From Massilia sp. MS-15 (GTDB lineage: Bacteria; Pseudomonadota; Gammaproteobacteria; Burkholderiales; Burkholderiaceae_D): a stretch of 64,000 nucleotides of DNA. The notes below the pieces were generated by a model. That model worked only from the letters and a program-made list of their open reading frames with translations, searched no databases and had not been told where the DNA came from. This document shows, one piece after another, positions 47,022 to 56,947 of this stretch. The position numbers were made by a program, and so were the translations under genes. The stretch spans positions 1-64,000 of the forward strand of contig NZ_JAIWIA010000001.1 in NCBI RefSeq assembly GCF_020176695.1, read 5' to 3'. Each line of letters begins with the position of its first letter. Within the stretch, counting starts at the first letter, position 1.

Positions 47022-48254
47022 ATGTCGATGCCCCTGCCGCACCCCGCCCCCTGGTGGACCCAGCGTCCCGCGCTGCTGCGCTACATCGCCGACCTGGTGG
47101 CCGGCGAACTGGCCACCCTGCGCCACGATCCATCCATCGAGCCTGGCGCGTGGACCGGCAGCCTGTCGCTGCAGCAGGACCTGGGCCTCGATTCGCTCGA
47201 GCTGCTGCACGTGGCCGGCGTGCTGGCCACGGCGCTGGGCATGCAGCACAGCGGGGTCGAGGACTACCTGCTGGCGCGCCGCAGCCTGGGCGAGTGGGCC
47301 GACCTGGCCGCCACCGCCCTGGCCCACTGGGACCAGGAAATCGTGTTCAGCACCTCGGGCAGCAGCGGCCAGCCGAAGCGCTGCGTCCACGAACTGGCGT
47401 GCCTGGAGCAGGAGGCGGCTGCCCTGGCCTCCCTGTTCCCTAGACGGCGCCGCCTGCTGGTGGCCGTGCCCAGCCACCATATCTACGGCTTCCTGTTTTC
47501 CCATCTGCTGCCGCGCCACCTGGGCCTGGGACCGGACGACGTGCTGAGCGTGCGCGCACGCCTGCCCGGCCAGCTGGCCCGCCACACCCAGCCCGGCGAC
47601 CTGGTGATCGGCCACCCGCTGTTGTGGGAGGCGGCCAGCGCCGCGTGCGCGCCGTTCGCGCCAGACGTGTTCGGGGTCAGCTCGACCGCGCCCTGCCCCG
47701 CTGCGGTGGCCGAGGCGACCGAGGCGGCCGGGCTGGCAGCCCTGTTCCAGGTCTATGGCAGCTCCGAGACGGGCGGCCTGGGCTGGCGCCGTACGGCGCG
47801 CGAAGACTACCGCCTGTTCCCTTACCTGGCGCGCGGCGCCGGCCAGCGCGGCCTGTTGCGCGCCCTGCCGGGCGGCGCCACCATCAGCCTGCAGGCCCAG
47901 GACGCGCTGGACTGGCGCGGCGCGCGCAGTTTTGCCGTGGGCGCGCGCTGCGACGGCGCGCTGCAGGTCGGCGGCGTCAACGTCTTTCCGGAACGGGTGC
48001 GCGAGGTGCTGTGCGCCCATCCCGGCGTGGCAGACGCCGCGGTGCGCCTCATGCGCCCGGACGAAGGCCTGCGCCTGAAGGCCTTCATCGTGCCGCACGC
48101 CGGCCATGGCGAAGCACGCGAGGACTTCGCGCGCGAACTGCGCGCCTGGGTCGATGCGCGCCTGGCGGTGGCCGAGCGTCCCAAGGCCTTCACCTTCGGC
48201 AGCGCGCTGCCGCGCAGCGCCATGGGCAAGGCGGCCGACTGGAGCATCGCATGA
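47022..48254 (+). CDS. p-Coumarate:CoA ligase of the PYP-activation type with carrier-like N-terminus
   Basis: Adenylate-forming enzyme of 410 residues expected to activate p-coumaric acid for loading onto PYP, as in Rhodobacter and Halorhodospira clusters. The ATP-binding loop is TSGSSGQPK at 111-119. YGSSETGG lies at 245-252, GGVNVFPERVREVL at 317-330 and the catalytic lysine K403 in RSAMGK near the end. The enzyme is short for a CoA ligase. Residues 1-95 resemble an acyl-carrier domain, with QQDLGLDSLELL placing S58 as a possible phosphopantetheine site. Coumarate might be passed via the carrier rather than CoA. The stop overlaps the next ATG. Confidence 0.88.
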   Translation: MSMPLPHPAPWWTQRPALLRYIADLVAGELATLRHDPSIEPGAWTGSLSLQQDLGLDSLELLHVAGVLATALGMQHSGVEDYLLARRSLGEWADLAATALAHWDQEIVFSTSGSSGQPKRCVHELACLEQEAAALASLFPRRRRLLVAVPSHHIYGFLFSHLLPRHLGLGPDDVLSVRARLPGQLARHTQPGDLVIGHPLLWEAASAACAPFAPDVFGVSSTAPCPAAVAEATEAAGLAALFQVYGSSETGGLGWRRTAREDYRLFPYLARGAGQRGLLRALPGGATISLQAQDALDWRGARSFAVGARCDGALQVGGVNVFPERVREVLCAHPGVADAAVRLMRPDEGLRLKAFIVPHAGHGEAREDFARELRAWVDARLAVAERPKAFTFGSALPRSAMGKAADWSIA

Positions 48255-49177
48255 CGCAGCCAGGCGCGCCGGCCACGCTGGGCATCGACGCGGTGGAGCG
48301 CGAGACCCGGCTGTCGAAGGACGTGCTGCGCGCCTGGGAAAAGCGCTACGGTTTTCCGCTGCCGGTGCGCGACGCGCTGGGGCAGCGCGCCTATCCGCTC
48401 GAGCAGGTCGAGCGCCTGCGACTGATGAAGCGCCTGCTGGACCAGGGCCTGCGTCCCGGACGCCTGGCCGGCTTGCAGCATGCGCAACTGGCGCAGCTCG
48501 TCCGGCAGGCGCCGCGCGCCGCGGCGGCGTGCGCCGGTACGGAAGCGCAGGCCCTGGTCGAGGCGCTGCTGGCGGGCGTCGGGCGCGACCCGGTCGCCCT
48601 GCGCGACGCCCTGCGCCAGCAGCTGGCGCGCCTGGGCGTGGAGCGCTTCGTGGAACAGGTGGCGGCCCCGCTCACCACGGCCGTGGGTGCGCGCTGGGCG
48701 GAAGGCGGTCTCGACATCTTCGAGGAACACCTGTACACCGAGACCATGGCCGGCATCCTGCGCCACGCGCGGGCTGCCCTGCCCGAGGCCGCCGGTGCGC
48801 CGCGCATCCTTCTCACCAGCCTGCCGGGCGAAGCGCACGGCCTGGGCCTGGGCATGATCGAGATCCTGCTGGCGCTGGACGGCGCCAGCTGCATCGCCCT
48901 CGGTACCGGAACGCCGCCCGCCAGCATCGTGCGCGCGGTCGAGCGCCAGGGCGCCGACATCGTCGCCCTGTCCTTTTCGGCCGCCTACCCGAAGCGCCAG
49001 GTGGGCGCGGCCGTGCTGGGCCTGCGCCGGCTGCTGCCGGAGCCGGTACAGCTGTGGGCGGGCGGGGCCGGCGTGGCCGCGCTGGGCGCCATCGAAGGCG
49101 TGCGCCTGCTGCCAACGCTCGCCAGCGGACGGGCCGCCCTGGTGGCGTGGCGCGCCGGCGGCGGCCAGCCTGGGTAG
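48251..49177 (+). CDS. MerR-family B12-binding regulator of the CarH/LitR photoreceptor type
   Basis: Transcription factor of 308 residues. A MerR winged-helix (about 8-75) includes RLSKDVLRAWEKRYGFP and the QRAYPLEQVERLRLM segment. A helical bundle follows with W149, E159 and H160 (W-x9-EH), then a cobalamin domain with E194-x-H196-xx-G199 (LPGEAHGLG) and GTGTPP. In Thermus CarH the matching residues W131, E141, H142 and H177 hold adenosylcobalamin and sense green/blue light; the spacing here (10, 11, 47) nearly equals that in CarH (10, 11, 46). Its ATG overlaps the ligase stop, so it belongs to the PYP operon. A light-independent MlrA-like role is an alternative. Confidence 0.9.
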   Translation: MTQPGAPATLGIDAVERETRLSKDVLRAWEKRYGFPLPVRDALGQRAYPLEQVERLRLMKRLLDQGLRPGRLAGLQHAQLAQLVRQAPRAAAACAGTEAQALVEALLAGVGRDPVALRDALRQQLARLGVERFVEQVAAPLTTAVGARWAEGGLDIFEEHLYTETMAGILRHARAALPEAAGAPRILLTSLPGEAHGLGLGMIEILLALDGASCIALGTGTPPASIVRAVERQGADIVALSFSAAYPKRQVGAAVLGLRRLLPEPVQLWAGGAGVAALGAIEGVRLLPTLASGRAALVAWRAGGGQPG

Positions 49178-49232
49178 ATCTTCCTGCGGTAGAATGAATT
49201 CGAATACATTACCGCAACGCAAGAGGCCCGAC

Positions 49233-50381
49233 ATGATGATGGAACGCCTGTTCCAGTTGATGAAAGAGAAGAACGCTTCGGACATGTTCTTCGCGGCGAA
49301 TTCGCCTGTGCACATCAAGATCAATGGAAGCCTGATTCCGATCAACCAGAACCGGCTGGAGCCGGAAAACATCCGCGTCCTGTTATCGGAAGTCGTCTCG
49401 CCCGAGCAGATGGTCGAACTCGAGCGCGACAACGAGCTGAACATGGGCGTGTCGATGCCCAACCTGGGGCGCTTCCGCCTGTCGGCCTTCCGCCAGCGCG
49501 GCTCGATCTCGGCCGTGTTCCGCTTCGTGCCGGCGAACATCCCGCCGATTGGCGAACTGGGCCTGCCACCGGTGCTGCTTGATCTGATCATGGAAAAGCG
49601 CGGCCTGCTGCTGGTGGTGGGCGCCACCGGTTCCGGCAAGTCGACCACGATCGCCTCGATGCTGGACCACCGCAACGCCCAGCGCAGCGGCCACATCCTG
49701 ACGCTGGAAGACCCGATCGAATACCTGTTCAAGAACAAGAAGTCGATCGTCAACCAGCGCGAGATCGGCAGCGACGCCACCAGTTTCGCCACCGCCTTGC
49801 GCAATTCGATGCGCCAGGCGCCCGACTGCATCCTGATCGGCGAGATCAGGGACAAGGAAGCGATGGCGGCGGCGCTGGCGTATGCCCAGTCCGGCCACCT
49901 GGTGCTGGCGACCCTGCACGCCAACAACAGCTACAACGCGCTGAACCGCATCATCAGCTTCTATCCGATCGAGAACCGCGCTGCCCTGCTGCAGGATCTA
50001 TCGTCCGCCGTGAAGGCGATCGTCTCGCAGCGCCTGGTCAAGTCCGCCGCCGGCGGCCAGCGCCAGGCCGCGGTCGAGGTGATGCTCAACACCCGCTACA
50101 TCGCCGACCTGATCGAAAAGGGCGAGATCGGCCAGATCAAGGAAGCGATGGACAAGAGCCTGTCGCCGGGCTCGCAGTCCTTCGAGACGGCGCTACTTCA
50201 GCTGGTCAAGGATGGCATGGTGACCCAGGATGAGGCACTGGCGAATGCCGATTCGGCGACCAACCTGTTGTGGATGCTCAACAATGGGCCGGATAGCGCG
50301 CAGCCGCCCGCCCAGGCGCCGCAGGCGGGTAGCGAGGTCGCGGCCACTTCATTCACCGAGTTTACGCTCAGCAACAACTGA
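49233..50381 (+). CDS. pilU: Type IV pilus retraction ATPase of the PilT/PilU family (PilU-like)
   Basis: Hexameric secretion-type ATPase of about 382 residues assisting pilus retraction. Walker A GATGSGKST is at 130-137. The Asp box LTLEDPIEYLF lies near residue 155, the Walker B region CILIGEIRD near 197, and the His box HLVLATLHANN near 220. The start at 49233 (MMMERLFQLMKEK) follows AGAGG six bases upstream; the 49194 start adds 13 unlikely residues. The length and C-terminal tail fit PilU rather than PilT. pilT itself is not in the window. It lies 55 bases downstream of the CarH-like gene. Confidence 0.9.
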   Translation: MMMERLFQLMKEKNASDMFFAANSPVHIKINGSLIPINQNRLEPENIRVLLSEVVSPEQMVELERDNELNMGVSMPNLGRFRLSAFRQRGSISAVFRFVPANIPPIGELGLPPVLLDLIMEKRGLLLVVGATGSGKSTTIASMLDHRNAQRSGHILTLEDPIEYLFKNKKSIVNQREIGSDATSFATALRNSMRQAPDCILIGEIRDKEAMAAALAYAQSGHLVLATLHANNSYNALNRIISFYPIENRAALLQDLSSAVKAIVSQRLVKSAAGGQRQAAVEVMLNTRYIADLIEKGEIGQIKEAMDKSLSPGSQSFETALLQLVKDGMVTQDEALANADSATNLLWMLNNGPDSAQPPAQAPQAGSEVAATSFTEFTLSNN

Positions 50382-50528
50382 ATGGGCCGCCCTGCAAAGC
50401 GGAGCAGACGCGGAAAGTTGCTCATAGTAATGTTTCCACAAGCAAGTGAATATTTGCGAATTAACAATTTTCAATAAATAAATAGCAATAGCATTGATGC
50501 GTCACTCACTACTCATGAGGAGCGCTTC

Positions 50529-51623
50529 ATGCACCCTGTCTACCGATTCTCGTTCACCCTGCTGACCCTCTTCGCGGGCGCCATCGACTGCGCCCAGGCC
50601 GGGCCGCAGTATGTCATGTCCTTGCTCGGGGCCGACGACTTCGTCATTCCCATGGCCATCAACAATCGCGGCCAGGTGGTCGGCACCATGGGCCCGCTGT
50701 TGGGACAGCGGCAGTTCTTCCTGTCGGACGGGGGCGTGGCAAGCACGCTCGACGATGTGCGAGCGGGGACAAACCGGATCGACATCAATGATGCCGGCGT
50801 GATGCTCTACAACCACGCCCTGCACTACACCAATGGGTCCACCGCCGGGCTTCCCATGACGGGATTCGCACTCAACAATCATGCCGACGTGGCTGGCGAA
50901 ATCCACAGGCTGGGTCAGCTGAGCCTGGCGGCAGTCTATCGCCCGAATGGAACGCTGAGCGTGGCAGGCATCGCAGGCCGCTGGAATTCGGGCTATGACA
51001 TCAACGACGACGGCGTGGTGGTCGGCGCCGCCCATGGCATCAACCTGAAAACGGATCCGCCGGGGTTTCCCGCCTTCCGGGCGGCACGCTACGCGAACGG
51101 CCAGGCGCAGATCCTGGAGCCCTACGGGCACGGCTACGGCTTTGCCAACGCGGTGAACAAGGCCGGCTATGCCGTCGGCGTGACGGGTGGGCATGCCGCG
51201 CTATGGAGGCCGGACGGAACCCTGATCGACCTGGGCGCCATCCTGGAACAACGCTATGGTCCCGAGCAGTACAGCATTGCCTACGGGATCAATAGTTTTG
51301 GCGAAGTGGTCGGTTCCTTCGGCGACGCCCAAGGCTTCCTGTACAGCAATGGCGTCATGTACGACCTGGAACCGCTGGTCCTGAACGATGACGGACTTGA
51401 CTACATGGCCTACGGCATCAACGACCGTCACCAGATCATCGCGGCCTCCGCCGTCGGCGATGGCGTCATCCTGAACCTGGCCGGCCCGGCTGTGGCGCAG
51501 CCGGTGCCGGAGCCGGCCAGCCACCTCGTGTTTCCAACATGCCTGGCCGCTCTCTGCTTCCTGAGGCGCAGGAAGACGCGGTGCGCTCCGACCGGCAGGC
51601 TGGCGCCGGTGGCACCCGGCTGA
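50529..51623 (+). CDS. HAF-repeat exported protein with PEP-CTERM sorting signal
   Basis: Secreted protein of 364 residues with a signal peptide (about 1-24). Seven short repeats of the HAF type (x-IN-x-x-G-x-VVG) occur at about 43-52, 84-94, 113-123, 157-166, 208-217, 253-262 and 296-305. The C-terminus has VPEPAS at 326-331, a short hydrophobic stretch and RRRK, the PEP-CTERM/exosortase sorting signal. A further 15 residues after the arginines are unusual and may mark a displaced stop. It is probably processed at the cell surface. Its upstream 147 bases are AT-rich. Confidence 0.85.
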   Translation: MHPVYRFSFTLLTLFAGAIDCAQAGPQYVMSLLGADDFVIPMAINNRGQVVGTMGPLLGQRQFFLSDGGVASTLDDVRAGTNRIDINDAGVMLYNHALHYTNGSTAGLPMTGFALNNHADVAGEIHRLGQLSLAAVYRPNGTLSVAGIAGRWNSGYDINDDGVVVGAAHGINLKTDPPGFPAFRAARYANGQAQILEPYGHGYGFANAVNKAGYAVGVTGGHAALWRPDGTLIDLGAILEQRYGPEQYSIAYGINSFGEVVGSFGDAQGFLYSNGVMYDLEPLVLNDDGLDYMAYGINDRHQIIAASAVGDGVILNLAGPAVAQPVPEPASHLVFPTCLAALCFLRRRKTRCAPTGRLAPVAPG

Positions 51624-51848
51624 CACCCCGCACGCGCCAGTACGCGCTGCGCCATCCGCCGGTCCTTCCTCCTACCGGCGCTTCCCTGCCCTCTCCCGTC
51701 GGACGCAGTCGCCGCCTGCGCCCGTGGCGCAAACCCCGCGGCCCTCAAGGGCGGGGCCTCCATGTTATTCTCTCGCCTGCACCGGGCTCCGCGCGGTGCC
51801 ATGCCCCGCGGGCTCCCGCCGATCGAACAAACCCCAGCATCCGACTTG

Positions 51849-53365
<1,517 letters not shown>

Positions 53366-53392
53366 AACCAGAACAACCCTCGGGAGAAGGCC

Positions 53393-54283
53393 ATGACCAA
53401 CACCACTTTCAGCACGCCGCGCGACCTGCTGCGCTATGCGATCACCCGCTTCAACGGCGCGAAACTGTTCTTCGGCCACGGCAGCGCCGAAGCCTTCGAC
53501 GAAGCGGCCTACCTGGTCCTGCACACCCTGAAGCTCCCCCTCGACCGGCTCGACCCCTTCCTCGACGCGCGCCTGCTGCCGGAAGAAGTGATCCAGGTGA
53601 TGGAAACCATCGAGCGCCGCGTCAGCGAGCGCGTGCCGGCCGCCTACATCACCAAGGAGGCCTGGCTGGGAGAATACCGCTTCTACGTGGACGAACGGGT
53701 GCTGGTGCCGCGCTCCTTCATCGCCGAGCTGATTCCGCAGACCTTCAGCCCCTGGGTGCAGGATCCGGAAGCCGTCGGGAACGTGCTGGAACTGTGCACC
53801 GGCAGCGGCTGCCTGGCGATCATGATGGCCGACGCCTTCCCGAATGCCGTGATCGACGCGGTGGACATCTCGAAGGATGCGCTGGCCGTGGCCGAGCACA
53901 ACATCCGTGAATACAAGCTCGAAGGCCGGGTCAACCCGATCGAGTCCGACCTGTACGAGCATGTGCCCTTCAAGAAGTACGACCTGATCGTCACCAATCC
54001 GCCCTACGTGAACAGCGTCTCGATGGGCAAGCTGCCGCCGGAATACCTGCGCGAGCCGCAGATCGCGCTGGCCGGCGGCGAGGATGGCATGGACCTGGTG
54101 CGCAAGATCGTCGAAGGCGCGGCCGAGCGCCTGAGCCCGGAAGGTATCCTGGTGGTCGAGATCGGCAACGAGGTCGAGTATGCCGAAGCGGCCTTCGGCC
54201 ACCTGGGGCTCACCTGGCTGAGCACCAGCGCGGGTGACGATGCCGTATTCCTGCTGACCGCCGAACAGCTGCAGGCCCAGTAA
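53393..54283 (+). CDS. prmB: Ribosomal protein L3 N5-glutamine methyltransferase
   Basis: SAM-dependent methyltransferase that modifies a glutamine of ribosomal protein L3. The 296-residue protein has motif I VLELCTGSGCLAIM near residue 130 and the catalytic NPPY in LIVTNPPYVNSVSM near residue 202. An N-terminal helical domain carries the PrmB-type RVPAAYITKEAWLGEYRF. It lies 28 bases downstream of dapE, a common arrangement in Burkholderiales. Confidence 0.95.
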   Translation: MTNTTFSTPRDLLRYAITRFNGAKLFFGHGSAEAFDEAAYLVLHTLKLPLDRLDPFLDARLLPEEVIQVMETIERRVSERVPAAYITKEAWLGEYRFYVDERVLVPRSFIAELIPQTFSPWVQDPEAVGNVLELCTGSGCLAIMMADAFPNAVIDAVDISKDALAVAEHNIREYKLEGRVNPIESDLYEHVPFKKYDLIVTNPPYVNSVSMGKLPPEYLREPQIALAGGEDGMDLVRKIVEGAAERLSPEGILVVEIGNEVEYAEAAFGHLGLTWLSTSAGDDAVFLLTAEQLQAQ

Positions 54284-54305
54284 GCCAGTTTGTTTCAACG
54301 ATTTT

Positions 54306-54408
54306 CGTAGGGTGGGCAGCTTCCCTGCCCACGCGCTCAACGATCGCATGCACTACCACAGTGCACCTGACAGTTGAACGCGTGGGCGGGAGACCGCCTA
54401 CCCTACAT
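54306..54408. repeat. Bimodular palindromic (REP/BIME-like) repeat, copy C
   Basis: Hairpin GTGGGCAG-CTTCC-CTGCCCAC lies at 54312-54332, and hairpin GTGGGCGG-GAGA-CCGCCTAC (one mismatch) at about 54382-54401. The outer ends are cgtagggtgggc and its near-complement. The arrangement is the same as copy A, with 40-50 bases between hairpins. It sits between prmB and the ABC-F gene, both rightward, so here it could attenuate read-through. Confidence 0.85.
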
Positions 54409-54425
54409 GACACCATAAGTTTGCA

Positions 54426-56405
54426 ATGATCCGCTTCCAGAACGTCAGCCTGATGCGCGGCACCAAGCCGCTGCTAGAAAGCGCCGACCTTACCCTCAAC
54501 CCGGGCGACAAGATCGGCCTGATCGGCGCCAACGGCGCCGGCAAATCCAGCCTGTTCGCCATGCTGCGCGGCGAGCTGCACCCGGACCAGGGCGCCATCG
54601 ACTTCCCCGCCAAGTGGCGCATGGCCTACGTGGCCCAGGAGACCCCGGCCCTGGACCGCCCGGCGCTGGAATACGCGATCGACGGTGACGTCAACCTGCG
54701 CCGCCTGCAGGCCGAACTCGACGAGCTGGAAGCGCATCCGGACGTGGGCGACCACGGCATGCGCCTCGGTGAACTGCACAGCGCGCTGCTTGATGCCGAC
54801 GCCTATACCGTGCAGTCGCGCGCCGAACAGCTGCTGCTCGGCCTGGGCTTCTCGCTGGAGCAGATGGGGCGGCCGGTGGCAAGCTTCTCGGGCGGCTGGC
54901 GCATGCGCCTGAACCTGGCGCAGGCCCTGATGTGCCCTTCCGACCTGCTGCTGCTGGACGAGCCGACCAACCACCTGGACCTGGACGCGATCATCTGGCT
55001 GGAAGACTGGCTCAAGCGCTACCCGGGCACCCTGATCATCATCTCGCACGACCGCGACTTCCTGGATGAAATCGTGAACGTCATCGTGCACATCGACGAG
55101 CGCAAGCTGAAGCGCTATTCGGGCAACTATTCCGGCTTCGAGCGCCAGCGCGCAGCAAGCCTGGTGCTGGCGGCCGCCGCTTTTGAAAAGCAGCAGCGCA
55201 CCCGCGCCCACCTGCAGTCTTTTGTGGACCGCTTCAAGGCCAAGGCCACCAAGGCGCGCCAGGCCCAGAGCCGCATGAAGGCGCTGGCCAAGATGGAAGA
55301 ACTGGCGCCGCTGCGCGCCGCCGCCGAATTCTCGTTCGAGTTCCGCGAGCCGCTGTCCGCCCCGAACCCGCTGCTGGTGCTGGAAGACGTCGACGCCGGC
55401 TACCCGGTGCTGGACGCGCACGGCGACAAGGTCGGCGGCAAGCCGATCGTCAGGCGCGTGAACTTCTCGCTGCAGATCGGCCAGCGCATCGGCCTGCTGG
55501 GCGTGAACGGCGCCGGCAAATCGACCATCATCAAGACCATCGCCGGCGAACTGATGCCCCTGGAGGGCAAGGCGACCCTGGGCAAGGGCCTGTCGATCGG
55601 CTACTTCGCCCAGCACCAGGTCGAGATGCTGCGCCACGACGAGTCGCCCTTGTGGCACCTGGCGAAGATCGCGCCGACCGTGCGCGAGCAGGAACTGCGC
55701 AACTTCCTCGGCAGCTTCAACTTCCCGGGCGATATGGTGACCAGCAAGATCGCGCCTTTCTCGGGCGGCGAAAAGGCGCGCCTGGCCCTGGCCCTGATCG
55801 TGTGGCAGCGGCCGAACCTGCTGCTGCTGGACGAACCGACCAACCACCTGGACCTGGAAACGCGCGAGGCGCTCACCATGGCGCTGGCCCAGTTCGAAGG
55901 CACCCTGGTGCTGGTCTCGCACGACCGCCACCTGCTGCGCGCCACCACCGACCAGTTCATCATCGTCGCCGACGGCAAGCTGCAGCCTTTCGATGGCGAC
56001 CTCGACGACTACAAGGAATGGCTGTTCCAGACCAAGCTCGGCAAGGGCACCGACACGCTGCCCGCACCCGCCCCGGCCAGGGATGGCAAGCCCGATGCCC
56101 CAGCGGCGGCTGCGGTCGACCGCAAGGAGCAGAAGAAGCTGGAAGCGGAAGCGCGCCAGCGCCTGGCCGCGCTGAGGAAGCCCATCGAGAACCGCGTCAA
56201 GCGCCTGGAAGAGCAGATGGCCAAGCTGAACGCGAAGAAGGCCGAGGTCGATGCCCAGCTGCTCGACCCCGCCATCTACGAGGCCGGGAACAAGGAAAAG
56301 CTCAAGCTTCTCGTGGCCGACCAGGCATTTGCTTCGCGCGACCTGGAGCAGCTCGAATCCGAATGGCTGGAACTGCAGGAGCAGCTCGAAGGCCTGGCCG
56401 CCTGA
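54426..56405 (+). CDS. ABC-F family ATPase (YheS-like)
   Basis: Soluble twin-ATPase of 659 residues; ABC-F proteins act on the ribosome during stalled translation rather than in transport. Both nucleotide domains are complete: Walker A GANGAGKSS and GVNGAGKST, signatures FSGGWRMRLNLAQAL and FSGGEKARLALAL, and two LLLDEPTNHLDL. The interdomain linker (about 240-300) has the helical TRAHLQSFVDRFKAKATKA P-site-tRNA-interaction segment. The C-terminal coiled coil (about 560-655) is lysine- and glutamate-rich. The order and length fit the YheS subgroup. Confidence 0.93.
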   Translation: MIRFQNVSLMRGTKPLLESADLTLNPGDKIGLIGANGAGKSSLFAMLRGELHPDQGAIDFPAKWRMAYVAQETPALDRPALEYAIDGDVNLRRLQAELDELEAHPDVGDHGMRLGELHSALLDADAYTVQSRAEQLLLGLGFSLEQMGRPVASFSGGWRMRLNLAQALMCPSDLLLLDEPTNHLDLDAIIWLEDWLKRYPGTLIIISHDRDFLDEIVNVIVHIDERKLKRYSGNYSGFERQRAASLVLAAAAFEKQQRTRAHLQSFVDRFKAKATKARQAQSRMKALAKMEELAPLRAAAEFSFEFREPLSAPNPLLVLEDVDAGYPVLDAHGDKVGGKPIVRRVNFSLQIGQRIGLLGVNGAGKSTIIKTIAGELMPLEGKATLGKGLSIGYFAQHQVEMLRHDESPLWHLAKIAPTVREQELRNFLGSFNFPGDMVTSKIAPFSGGEKARLALALIVWQRPNLLLLDEPTNHLDLETREALTMALAQFEGTLVLVSHDRHLLRATTDQFIIVADGKLQPFDGDLDDYKEWLFQTKLGKGTDTLPAPAPARDGKPDAPAAAAVDRKEQKKLEAEARQRLAALRKPIENRVKRLEEQMAKLNAKKAEVDAQLLDPAIYEAGNKEKLKLLVADQAFASRDLEQLESEWLELQEQLEGLAA

Positions 56406-56429
56406 GGCGGGCCTTGGCGCCCCCCGGCG

Positions 56430-56879
56430 TCAGGCCACCTGGCGTGGCGCGGCCGGCGCCACCGACATCAGGCGCTCGATGTCGATCAGGACCATGCGGC
56501 GCGCGCCGAGCATGCCCAGGCCGATCAGGTAGTCGGCTTCGGGCATCGGCTGCACCTGCTGCGGGCCGAGCCGCACCACGCCCGTCACGCGCTCCACCAC
56601 CACCCCGACCAGGCCGGCGGCGACCCGCACGATGATCACCTCGGTCTCGGGAGCGGGCAGTGCCGGGCCGGGGGCGAAGGCCGCGCGCAGGTCCACCACC
56701 GGCATGATCACGCCGCGCGCATGGGCCACGCCGCCGATCAGCTCGCCGTCGCTGGAAAAACGCTCGAGCATATGGTAGGGCCGTAGCTCCTGCACGGCGG
56801 CATAGTCGAGCCCGTAGTCGAGCCCGCCCAGGGTGAAGCCAAGGAATTGCTGGAGTCTTGCGGCGAGGTGGTTCGGCAT
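56430..56879 (-). CDS. Stand-alone CheW-like protein
   Basis: CheW-domain protein of 149 residues (FLGFTLGGLDYGLDYAAVQEL, GVAHARGVIMPVVDLRAAF, VVERVTGVV). It is diverged from the operon CheW at 17568 and has no che neighbours; its stop is 25 bases from the convergent ABC-F gene. It could couple a specific receptor or a second array such as a pilus-linked system. The start at 56879 (MPNHLAARLQQF) follows AAAGGAAG; 56903 is possible. Confidence 0.88.
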   Translation of the reverse strand: MPNHLAARLQQFLGFTLGGLDYGLDYAAVQELRPYHMLERFSSDGELIGGVAHARGVIMPVVDLRAAFAPGPALPAPETEVIIVRVAAGLVGVVVERVTGVVRLGPQQVQPMPEADYLIGLGMLGARRMVLIDIERLMSVAPAAPRQVA

Positions 56880-56947
56880 GGCGCTTCCTTTCATCGGGCC
56901 CACCTATGCTACGGGCCATGCCGCTGGGAATTGTTGACTGTAGTCAG

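Noticed and set aside
51750-51775. CCCCGC...GGCGGGG hairpin after the PEP-CTERM gene
   Set aside because: It has imperfect pairing and lacks a T-tract, so a terminator call was not justified.
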